A stretch of 64,000 nt of DNA from Deltaproteobacteria bacterium. GTDB taxonomy: Bacteria > Myxococcota_C > UBA6777. Below, piece by piece: positions 52,882-60,818 of this stretch. The translations under genes were made by a program, and so were the position numbers. Position 1 is the stretch's first letter. The number at the start of each line of letters is the position of its first letter. A model generated the notes under the pieces. It saw only the letters and a list, made by a program, of their open reading frames with translations. It was not told the DNA's origin and made no database searches. The stretch covers positions 1-64,000 of the forward strand of contig PCBK01000052.1 of NCBI GenBank assembly GCA_002731275.1, in the 5' to 3' direction.

Positions 52882-54828
52882 TTAGAATCCGTCAGCGACA
52901 CCGTCTCCCCTTGGGTCAGCGGCGCCATCAAGCATACCTTTATCGTCAATCCAAACACCCATCGCGTTCCCCCACCAGCTGCGGAACTTCACTTTATGGC
53001 CACGCCTTTTCAAGCGTAGGATCGCCCGATTGGACGCTCTGATGCGCTCAACATACAACACCTCGGGCTTCCATTGGTGGTGGATACGCGGAAAGCGAAC
53101 AGCTCGCTGGATGGACATACCGTGATCGATTAAGTTGAGGATGATCTGCGCGACCGTTGTGATAATCGTGGGTCCACCAGGGCTCCCAATCGACCCACGC
53201 AAGCGTCCATCTTCAAACACGAGCGTTGGGGTCATGCAAGAGAGTGGGGTTTTTCCGGGTTGGATGGCATTTGCATCGGATTGCATCAACCCATACGAGT
53301 TGGGTTTGCCTGGATTGGCTGTAAAATCATCCATCTCGCTGTTCCAGATCACGCCAGTGTTTTTGGCGATCACGCCGGAGCCAAAGGTCGTATTGATCGT
53401 CAGCGTCATCGCGACCGCGTTGCCCCACTGATCGATCACAGAGATATGGGAAGTGTGCTTTGTGAAGTCCGCAGGTGCGCCGGGCTTGACGCTCCCTTTG
53501 GGCGCCGCCTTCTCCATCGATATTTTCTTGCGCAACGCAGCCGCGTACTTTCGCGAGATGAGACCTTTGTTTGGGACCTTTGCAAAACGCGCATCGCCCT
53601 GGAACTTGGCACGGTCAGCAAACGCCAAACGCATAGACTCTCCGAGTAGATGTAGACGTTGGTCCGAGTAAGGAGCCATCTTCGGTAAGGAGAAGCCGTT
53701 GAGGATGTGGAGGATCTGCAACAGATGAACGCCTCCAGAGGAAGGTGTCCCCATCGAGTAGATCGTAAACTTCCGCTTTTTTCCCGAGAGGGTGCGCTCA
53801 TAGGAGCCAATCACAGGTTTTTGCCAGTAGGCCTTGTACTTGTTGAGGTCCTTGAGCCTCATAATCCCTTTTCCCCTGCGCATATCCTTGTCGAGTCGTT
53901 TGGCGATCTCGCCGTAATAGAAGTCACGAGGGCCGATGGTTTGAATTCGTTTGAGTGTCCAGGCGAGATCGGGTTGCTTCAGTCGTTGTCCCTGGCGCAA
54001 GCGCTTGCCTTTGGGAAAGAGCACCCTCATGGACTCGCGAAACTTTCGAAGCTTCCACTTGTAGTAACGAAGATATCGCGACAATAGGCGATGGATACGA
54101 AACCCTTTCTTCGCGTACAGGTGCGCGTCTTTCAACAATTCCTTCCAAGGGACGTTGCTATATCGGTGCGCGACCTCCGCCATACCTGCGACCATACCAG
54201 GAGTACCGGCGGCGAGCCTTCCGATCTCAGAGAGCGTCTTGCCGCGTTTCCCATAACGGGAAAACAGATTGCGTTTCGCCGCAAAAGGAGCCCTCTCTCG
54301 AAAATCCAGTGTATCGACCGCGTCGTGTTTTGCGTCGTATGCGACGAGAAACCCACCTCCTCCCAAACCAGAACTGTATGGTTCAACGACAGCAAGGACA
54401 AACGCAGCGGAGATCGCGGCGTCCATCGCATTCCCACCCATGCGTAAGACGCGCAGCGCGGACTTCGTCGCGAGGGGGTGCGCTGTCGCGACCATCTGTT
54501 TGGGAGAGCGCCTCGCAAACAGTGACTTCTGAGGCGGTGCTTGTTTCTTCAGGCGACGTGGACCGGGGAGCCTTCGCCACCGATAACGTTTGTAAGGAGG
54601 ACGCTTACGCACGACAGCACGCTTAACAACACGTCGTACAGGAGTCTTTGCCTTTCGGCTTACCGGTCCATTCCGAACGACCGGCCTTTGCTGGACCCGC
54701 CTCTTAGGTTGCTTGACCTGGACCTTCTTGTCACACCCGGCGAACAATGACACGGCACATACAAGCACCACAGTACAGGCAAAACGAACGCCACTCACCG
54801 ACAACTTTGACTCAGCAACAAACATCAT
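52882..54828 (-). CDS. ggt: Gamma-glutamyltransferase, lipoprotein form
   Basis: A 648-residue gamma-glutamyltransferase, which cleaves glutathione and transfers its gamma-glutamyl group outside the cytoplasm. The precursor self-cleaves before a threonine, seen here as T459 in KHTSHISV. Other family motifs are GGNAMDAAI near 132, GLGGGGF near 154 and GSPGGPTI near the C-terminus. The N-terminus differs from most: a lipobox SLFAGC (C32) and then about 70 residues very rich in Arg, Lys and Pro before the enzyme domain, so it is probably tethered to a membrane. Two adjacent ATGs at 54828/54825 are the likely start; the ribosome-binding site is weak. Confidence 0.94.
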   Translation of the reverse strand: MMFVAESKLSVSGVRFACTVVLVCAVSLFAGCDKKVQVKQPKRRVQQRPVVRNGPVSRKAKTPVRRVVKRAVVRKRPPYKRYRWRRLPGPRRLKKQAPPQKSLFARRSPKQMVATAHPLATKSALRVLRMGGNAMDAAISAAFVLAVVEPYSSGLGGGGFLVAYDAKHDAVDTLDFRERAPFAAKRNLFSRYGKRGKTLSEIGRLAAGTPGMVAGMAEVAHRYSNVPWKELLKDAHLYAKKGFRIHRLLSRYLRYYKWKLRKFRESMRVLFPKGKRLRQGQRLKQPDLAWTLKRIQTIGPRDFYYGEIAKRLDKDMRRGKGIMRLKDLNKYKAYWQKPVIGSYERTLSGKKRKFTIYSMGTPSSGGVHLLQILHILNGFSLPKMAPYSDQRLHLLGESMRLAFADRAKFQGDARFAKVPNKGLISRKYAAALRKKISMEKAAPKGSVKPGAPADFTKHTSHISVIDQWGNAVAMTLTINTTFGSGVIAKNTGVIWNSEMDDFTANPGKPNSYGLMQSDANAIQPGKTPLSCMTPTLVFEDGRLRGSIGSPGGPTIITTVAQIILNLIDHGMSIQRAVRFPRIHHQWKPEVLYVERIRASNRAILRLKRRGHKVKFRSWWGNAMGVWIDDKGMLDGAADPRGDGVADGF

Positions 54829-54983
54829 CAACACCACTTTCTGCCACCTTGGAAATGCACATCGAACATGTTCTACAGGAATGAAGAGGGAATCACACTC
54901 CCCCAAAAAAGACACCACAAGAGTGGATTGGGTAGGAGGATTGTTCTCCTTGGAGAACCGTTTTCAACAAAGCTTGTGACACG

Positions 54984-55844
54984 TCAAGAGCCTTGTTTGG
55001 ACAAGGCCGCCCATGCGGTCTTGCGATAGTGTCGATAGCGCAAAAGAAAGATGCGCTTTCGTGTGCGAATAAACTTTCGCAACTCGTAGCCTTCGCGGAG
55101 CAAGTGTATCGCGACACGTTTCCACCCATTCACAAAGGTCTTATCTTTTTCAGGCACAGCATCTTGCACCGCACGAAGTTTTCGACCAGACGCCTTGATC
55201 AATGGCAACGCGGTCTCCAAAAATTCGAGCGCCTTCTTGCGGTCGAGGACCAGCCGAAAATATCCATCCGCGACGAGCCCCACCACGAGATATCCGAGCG
55301 AGAGATCGGCTCCCAGTTGATGGCTTAAAGCCCCGTACGCAAATGGCGCCTTACCGGGATAACGGCGCTGCTTTTTGAGGGTCGCGTTGGCGAGGATCTT
55401 GGCGACATCTTGGGCGATCGAGTTTCGATAGACTAAAAATTGTTTCATCTCGGATGCTTTGCCCTTCGTCGCCTCTTTCAAAGATTCGGCCGCACCTGAC
55501 ATCAGTTCGACCGTCGCGCGGATCTTCGCGAAGAGCTCTTTGTGGTCGTCACCACGAGGCAATTTCAAATCCTTCAAGAAAGTCTTCTCTTTTTGGATCA
55601 ACGCGTTCAAGGTCTTCAGATATCGCTGCGTCTTCTTCGCGTTGTACACCTTTGAACGGAACATATCGCCGAGAACACCGAGGCTAAAATAGGTCATCAC
55701 GAGGCGATTTCCCATCAAGGTCTCCCACGTCTTGTTGACCTTGTTCAGTTTGGCCTTACTCAGGGAGCGCCTCGCATCGACCTGTCCACACCCAAACACG
55801 CCTACGACGACGCAAGCTACCACAAACGCTCTCACCTTTTGCAT
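54984..55844 (-). CDS. Helical lipoprotein of unknown function
   Basis: A 286-residue protein. The ATG at 55844 has GGAGG 7 bases upstream. The signal peptide ends in the lipobox VGVFGC (near 19). The mature protein is almost entirely alpha-helical and basic (for example LRKFIRTRKRIFLLRYRHYRK near the end) with one more hydrophobic stretch (LSLGYLVVGLVADGYFRLVL, about 182-201). No family was recognised. It lies upstream of ggt on the same strand with a 155-bp gap that contains a short hairpin (54943-54958). Confidence 0.7.
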   Translation of the reverse strand: MQKVRAFVVACVVVGVFGCGQVDARRSLSKAKLNKVNKTWETLMGNRLVMTYFSLGVLGDMFRSKVYNAKKTQRYLKTLNALIQKEKTFLKDLKLPRGDDHKELFAKIRATVELMSGAAESLKEATKGKASEMKQFLVYRNSIAQDVAKILANATLKKQRRYPGKAPFAYGALSHQLGADLSLGYLVVGLVADGYFRLVLDRKKALEFLETALPLIKASGRKLRAVQDAVPEKDKTFVNGWKRVAIHLLREGYELRKFIRTRKRIFLLRYRHYRKTAWAALSKQGS

Positions 55845-56051
55845 CAATGTTCCTCCTTACACAAGCTGACGTATTCGAGGACAACACAGGGCGCTCACCC
55901 CGCACGAATATGATTACGTGTATCCCGAAATCACAGTCACTCAGATAGCTCATGTAGTACCATATCTATCCTATTCTGAAAAGGACACCTGTTCGTGTGC
56001 ACCACCACACATTTTCATCGTCTCTCCAGCGTCCTCGTGTCCCACAGGATT

Positions 56052-56080
56052 TTGACAGGGTGTTGCATATACAATAGTAT
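56052..56080 (+). promoter_or_regulatory. Sigma-70-type promoter of the PQQ-repeat lipoprotein gene
   Basis: A perfect -35 TTGACA (56052-56057) and -10 TAGTAT (56075-56080) are exactly 17 bp apart, about 75 bp upstream of the start codon. Confidence 0.6.
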
Positions 56081-56094
56081 CAAATCATACTATT
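56073..56094. promoter_or_regulatory. Palindrome overlapping the -10 element, likely operator
   Basis: Arms AATAGTAT and ATACTATT form a perfect 8-bp inverted repeat with a 6-bp centre. It covers the -10 box and the expected transcription start, a position typical of repressor operators. Confidence 0.55.
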
Positions 56095-56155
56095 TCTATA
56101 GATATCCAGGCATCATATCCGCAATCAAGTCGACATCGCGCGAAAGGATTTTTTG

Positions 56156-57484
56156 ATGAAAAAGATGTTTTTTTTGGTAGTAGGGTGTTTGTGCTTTGCA
56201 GCACTGCCCTACGCGTGTACGGGAAACAATAACAACAACGAGACCACCACGGAAAAAGCGCCAGGCGAAAAAGTGGGTGGCGAGACCACCGAAGAGAAAG
56301 GCACAGGCGAAGGCACCAATACTGAAGGCACAACAGAAGCAGTCGCCGACGCAGGTCCAGACAGCCTCCCACAAGAGACGGGACCTGAGGTCGTCTTCGA
56401 GCCCAATCCCAACGTCGGCAAGATCCGCTGGACTGTCGATCTTCCTGCAAATATCCTGAGTCTCGCGCTGAGCAGTGATGAGAAGACCATCTACGCGACC
56501 TCTGGTCCAACTCTTTACGCCCTCACCGCCGAGGATGGTACAGAAGAATGGAAGATGTCAGGCATCGGACAATCTCTCTCTGCTCCCGTCGTGGACGCTG
56601 AGAAGAATATCCTCGTAGGTTCTGTCGACAAGAGCATCTACGCGATCCACCCGACGCTCAAACGATGGGCCTGGAAATTCACGGCGCAGGCTCCAGCAGA
56701 TGCATTTCCCCCTGCCTTGGGCCCAGAGGGGACGGCCTTCTTTGTCGCAGGGAATACCCTCTATGGGATCAAGAAAAATACCGCGTTGTGGGCCACGCAG
56801 TATGATATGGGTGATGAAGCGACGTCCGGACCGGCCGTCGCCAAAGATGGAACCGTTTATGTCTGTGTGAAAGACAAGACCCTCCACGCGGTCGACAAAG
56901 ACGGCAAGCAAAAATGGAAGAAGTCCGTTGGCAGTGAGCCCTGTCCAGCCATCAGCATCGGCGCAGATGGTACCATTTACGCAGGTGGGGGAATGCTTCA
57001 CGCGTTCAAACCAGACGGAAGCACTGTCTGGAGTCCTCAATCTCAATACGGGAACGTCACAACCGCGATCGTCATTCACGGCTCCTCTTTGTACTTTGGT
57101 TCGTTTAACGGGAAGCTGTACAAAGCCAATGTCAGCGATGGTAAAAAATCCTCCGGCCCCAACTGGGACGCAGGCCTCTCCATTACCATCAGCGGAAGTA
57201 TCGACTATGCCCCAACGATCGGTGCCTCTGGGATCATCTACCTTGGGGATTCCAGACCCTCCCTCGAAGCGTACAGTCCTTTCAATGGCAAGGTCCAATG
57301 GGCCGTTGGGACAGCGTCACGGACCCCCTTCACAGGGCACCCAATCATCGCTTCGGATGGCACGCTCTATCTCGGAACAGAGCAAGGTACATTGTTCGCT
57401 GTTTGGACGGAGAGTCCAGGTCCCGCAAACAGCCCTTGGCCGAGAGGACAGGGGAACAACCAAAGCACCTCCCTCCAGCCCTAG
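56156..57484 (+). CDS. PQQ-repeat beta-propeller lipoprotein
   Basis: A 442-residue lipoprotein (ATG at 56156, AAAGGA 8 bases upstream). The signal peptide ends in LPYAC (near 21). A Thr/Glu/Gly-rich linker (about 22-75) leads into a beta-propeller (about 85-440) made of PQQ-type repeats, e.g. TIYATSGPTLYALTAEDG, DKTLHAVDKDGKQKWKKSVG and GTIYAGGGMLHAFKPDGSTVW. Repeats of this kind also occur in BamB, but the long linker and single-gene setting do not favour that. It probably presents a binding surface at the outer membrane. It has its own promoter. Confidence 0.85.
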   Translation: MKKMFFLVVGCLCFAALPYACTGNNNNNETTTEKAPGEKVGGETTEEKGTGEGTNTEGTTEAVADAGPDSLPQETGPEVVFEPNPNVGKIRWTVDLPANILSLALSSDEKTIYATSGPTLYALTAEDGTEEWKMSGIGQSLSAPVVDAEKNILVGSVDKSIYAIHPTLKRWAWKFTAQAPADAFPPALGPEGTAFFVAGNTLYGIKKNTALWATQYDMGDEATSGPAVAKDGTVYVCVKDKTLHAVDKDGKQKWKKSVGSEPCPAISIGADGTIYAGGGMLHAFKPDGSTVWSPQSQYGNVTTAIVIHGSSLYFGSFNGKLYKANVSDGKKSSGPNWDAGLSITISGSIDYAPTIGASGIIYLGDSRPSLEAYSPFNGKVQWAVGTASRTPFTGHPIIASDGTLYLGTEQGTLFAVWTESPGPANSPWPRGQGNNQSTSLQP

Positions 57485-57515
57485 TCGATTGCCCCACGAA
57501 AGACATCCGATATAG

Positions 57516-57541
57516 AGGTCGGACACAAGGCCCGACCCTAC
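57516..57541. repeat. Short dispersed hairpin element, copy 3
   Basis: Stem GGTCGG / CCGACC with loop ACACAAGGC, followed by CTAC, as at 634-660. It lies just past the PQQ-repeat lipoprotein gene and starts a run of short repeats. Confidence 0.75.
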
Positions 57542-57545
57542 GGAT

Positions 57546-57594
57546 AAAAACGTCATACCACGATTAAAAACGTCATACCACGATTAAAAACGTC
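57546..57594. repeat. 20-bp tandem repeat, 2.5 copies
   Basis: The unit AAAAACGTCATACCACGATT occurs at 57546 and 57566, then half a unit at 57586. The copies are identical. Confidence 0.85.
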
Positions 57595-57613
57595 TCCAAG
57601 AATTCCCTTCCAC

Positions 57614-57743
57614 ACCACGAAAACAACATCCCTACACCACGAAAACAACATCCCTACACCACGAAAACAACGCCCCTACACCACGAAAACAACGCCCCTA
57701 CACCACGAAAACAACGCCCCTACGCCACGAAAAAGCGACATCC
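57614..57743. repeat. 22-bp tandem repeat, about 5.5 copies
   Basis: The unit is ACCACGAAAACAACG followed by CCCCTAC, with starts at 57614, 57636, 57658, 57680 and 57702 and a degenerate end. The first two units read CATCCCTAC in place of CGCCCCTAC. The stretch between stop codons of the two flanking genes is otherwise empty of genes. Confidence 0.85.
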
Positions 57744-57812
57744 CACAGAGAAAAAGGTCGACTCCTACAAACCAAATACCACATTGCGATTGTACACAGA
57801 CAACAACACGGT

Positions 57813-60740
57813 TTAGTTTCCTTCTTTCCCGGCCTTCAGCGCTTGATCCCACTTGATATACAGCCCAAAAGCCTGCATCGCGTCGTCGTACTTGTCCGCA
57901 TATCGCGCACATGCGCCGATCAAGTATTGTATGCCGAGATACTTCTTCTTCAGCGTCAGTGGCAGACCTTTTGCGCGCACAAATGGCTTGAGCTGTTTGA
58001 GGCAATCATCAGGCTGATCATCTCCAAACAGCTTACGGGCTTTCAAATAACGACTCCACAATGCTTTTTGGGCTTTGCCTTGGGGAGGTGCGTGTTTGAG
58101 ATCCGGGCCTCTCTCCTGGCCATCAAGGAGCCAGAGCAAACGCTTTGTCTCCTGTATTCCCTTCAGTGAAGGCGCGAGTGAGACAGCCTTTTTTATACTC
58201 TTAACGCCTTTCCCGATCTCGCCATATCGGCACTGTGCGATCGCATGCGCCTGCCAAAAACGCGCTCTCTCCGTTTTTCCCATCGGTTTGTTGTGTGGTT
58301 GAAAATACCGAAACACCTGCCCTCTGTGCTTGGCGACGGCCTTGCGAAAACGCCGGGCGGCTTTTGCCGTCTTGTGTCCGACCAAATCCAAAGGCGCGTA
58401 AAACTCCAAAATATTGAAATCATCCGTGTTATAGACTTCTGGAGTCGTCTTGAGCAGCGCGTCGATCTCCTTCTCACCGAGCAGCAAACGCGGAATCAGA
58501 TCATGCGCCGACTTGAGCTTCATCGCCGAAAAAACCGGCTCGTAAACCTTCTTCTTGATCACCTTGTCATAACGTTCAAGATCGAAGTGTAAAGGCTTGA
58601 CAGAGGCGATGATCACCTTGTCGTAGCTACCATTCTCAATCTCAAACAACCTTACGTAAGGGAACACCTTCCGGACCGAGCGAAGGATCATCAAAATATT
58701 TTCGTAAGAGAGTTCGTAGATCTGCACCCACTGACAGAAGATCCCATCCTTCTTCAGGCGCTTTTTGGCGATACGAAAGTACTCCAACGTGAACAAATTG
58801 GCGACGCCACTCATCCACGGATTCGAAGGTTCAGAGATCACCACGTCGAACTGTTCAGAGGTCGTCGCGAGGTAATTACGCCCATCGTTGTAGTAGAGTG
58901 TGAGCTTTTTTCCACGTTGTTTCAGAGGATGGAAATTCCACTTGCGAAAGCGCTTGGCACCTTCCACAACAGCCGCTTCAAGCTCGACCGCGATCAACTT
59001 CTGTAACGGAAAGTGCAGCGCTGCACCGACGGTCATCCCCGAACCCCACCCCACAATCACAGCTCTCTTGGCGTCCCCATGAAGCATCAGTGGCAATGTC
59101 CCAACGCCGATCTGTGTTCCTCGATCTCCAACATTCGAAGCATCCGTTTTGCCGTTCACTTTCAGAGCCCGGTGTGTCTCACTCCCCTCGACAGAGACCG
59201 TCGCGCTGACACCTTCTTTGTAAAAAAGGACCGTGTTGGGGGTCAGCGCTTGTTTGAGGCTGTACGACTGAAACAATGAAAGACGAAACATTCCGAGATT
59301 CATCCGACCAGGGTGCCATGAGGGCAGCAACCAGACAACGACACAGCCGAGCATCACAACAACTGCAAACCACCCACGATGTGCAGACCGCCGCGCAAAC
59401 AACAGACCAAGCGCACACACGAGATAGAGTGTGACACACAGCGCCAACCCCCCCTGCATCGTCAGGACGGGGATAATCACAAAACCAGCGATCGCTGAAC
59501 CGACAATACTGCCGACTGTATTTGCTGCATATAGTTGGCCAACCTGTTGCCCAACAGCGCGCGTCTGCCAACCGTAGATCGCCAACGCGATGGGAAAAAA
59601 CGTCCCCATCAAGAAGGTCGGTAACAAGATCGGGATGGCCGCGATCAGACCTTTGATCGCAAATAACACGATAGGATCGACATGCTTGGCGATATCATGA
59701 ACGACCAAGACAAATAATTGAGGCAAGCGATCCATGATGACGCTCCCAAGTGCGACACTCAACGCCGTCCCAAACAACGTGTAACTCCAGGCTTTCACAG
59801 GATCGAGTGTCCGTCGCACCAACCACGCACCAAACGCCGCACCGAGCGCAAGCCCCGACAAAAAGGTGCCCAAGATGATCGTAAACGCATACGTCGATGA
59901 ACCGATCACCATCGCCAACGCACGAGACCAGATCACCTGACAGATCATCGCGAGCGCCCCTGTGACACCCAAACTCCACATCACCACCTTCGGAAGGAAG
60001 GTCGTGCTCTCCTCACTCCACTGACTTGGTATCAATGACGAAAGTGGCGCAAACTCGTCATCCTCGGCGTCTTTCTCCGCAGCTTCCTTGTCCTCTGTGG
60101 ATGTGTTTGGGGTCTCTTCTGCCACAGGCATTGCATCGACCCGAAGCCCAATCAACCCCATCGCGCCGCCGATCAACAACAACGTCCCGGCGACGCTCCA
60201 CAATGTCACGGAGTGACCAAGCAGTGGAAGCAACACAAATCCACCCGTAAATGCACCTGTGACAGCGCCAAATGTGTTGGTGCTGTACAAGAGGCCGACA
60301 TCAAACCCGATCCGCTTTTGGTGGCGGACAAAGTATCGACTGAGCACAGGAAGTGTCGCCCCCATCAACGTCGTCGGCAACAACAACAGCAACGAACACA
60401 ACACAAACCGGATCAAACCGACGACGATAAACGGCCACTCAAATGGAATGTATTGATACAGTGTGGGCAACCCCGCGAGCAAAAAAGGCAAGACCAAGGC
60501 ATAGGTCGCGACCCCAACCTCCAACAAACCATACACGAAGATCGGACGCGTCAGACGATCTGCATGTCGTCCAGCCACATAGCTGCCGAGCGCGAGACCT
60601 CCCATAAAAGAAGTCAAGACCGTCACAATCGCCAACGTCGTCCCACCAAACACCAACGTCAGCATACGCACCCAGAGATTTTCCAACACCAGACTGGTAA
60701 AACCAGAACAAAAGAAAGCCAAGAGGACGAGATAACGCAC
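57813..60740 (-). CDS. Fused MFS-like membrane protein / spermidine-synthase-like methyltransferase-fold protein
   Basis: A 975-residue inner-membrane protein. The first ~470 residues are a multi-span transporter-like region (two blocks of helices split by an acidic loop at about 210-250). Residues about 520-760 form a spermidine-synthase-like Rossmann domain, with the nucleotide-binding loop VGWGSGMTVG, an acidic strand LIAVELE and ISEPSNPWMSG. The last ~180 residues are helical, TPR-like. This is the known 'fused MFS/spermidine synthase' architecture; activity on polyamines has not been shown for most members. The GTG start has AGGA 7 bases upstream. It is followed by the repeat-rich gap and lies downstream of lon with a 78-bp gap. 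Confidence 0.9.
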   Translation of the reverse strand: MRYLVLLAFFCSGFTSLVLENLWVRMLTLVFGGTTLAIVTVLTSFMGGLALGSYVAGRHADRLTRPIFVYGLLEVGVATYALVLPFLLAGLPTLYQYIPFEWPFIVVGLIRFVLCSLLLLLPTTLMGATLPVLSRYFVRHQKRIGFDVGLLYSTNTFGAVTGAFTGGFVLLPLLGHSVTLWSVAGTLLLIGGAMGLIGLRVDAMPVAEETPNTSTEDKEAAEKDAEDDEFAPLSSLIPSQWSEESTTFLPKVVMWSLGVTGALAMICQVIWSRALAMVIGSSTYAFTIILGTFLSGLALGAAFGAWLVRRTLDPVKAWSYTLFGTALSVALGSVIMDRLPQLFVLVVHDIAKHVDPIVLFAIKGLIAAIPILLPTFLMGTFFPIALAIYGWQTRAVGQQVGQLYAANTVGSIVGSAIAGFVIIPVLTMQGGLALCVTLYLVCALGLLFARRSAHRGWFAVVVMLGCVVVWLLPSWHPGRMNLGMFRLSLFQSYSLKQALTPNTVLFYKEGVSATVSVEGSETHRALKVNGKTDASNVGDRGTQIGVGTLPLMLHGDAKRAVIVGWGSGMTVGAALHFPLQKLIAVELEAAVVEGAKRFRKWNFHPLKQRGKKLTLYYNDGRNYLATTSEQFDVVISEPSNPWMSGVANLFTLEYFRIAKKRLKKDGIFCQWVQIYELSYENILMILRSVRKVFPYVRLFEIENGSYDKVIIASVKPLHFDLERYDKVIKKKVYEPVFSAMKLKSAHDLIPRLLLGEKEIDALLKTTPEVYNTDDFNILEFYAPLDLVGHKTAKAARRFRKAVAKHRGQVFRYFQPHNKPMGKTERARFWQAHAIAQCRYGEIGKGVKSIKKAVSLAPSLKGIQETKRLLWLLDGQERGPDLKHAPPQGKAQKALWSRYLKARKLFGDDQPDDCLKQLKPFVRAKGLPLTLKKKYLGIQYLIGACARYADKYDDAMQAFGLYIKWDQALKAGKEGN

Positions 60741-60818
60741 AAAAAGATCCTTTTCTTACAAAGTCCGAACGATCTCTATGTCGACGTAAAACACAGGGTC
60801 CGTGCGATGAGAAGATGT

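Larger units (their letters stand above)
55845..56155. other. Divergent intergenic region with one clear promoter
   Basis: About 310 bp between two divergently transcribed lipoprotein genes. It holds the annotated rightward promoter and palindrome; the leftward promoter was not identified. Confidence 0.5.

Noticed and set aside
57614-57743. Possible CRISPR array
   Set aside because: The 22-bp units are contiguous with no unique spacers, and there are no cas genes.
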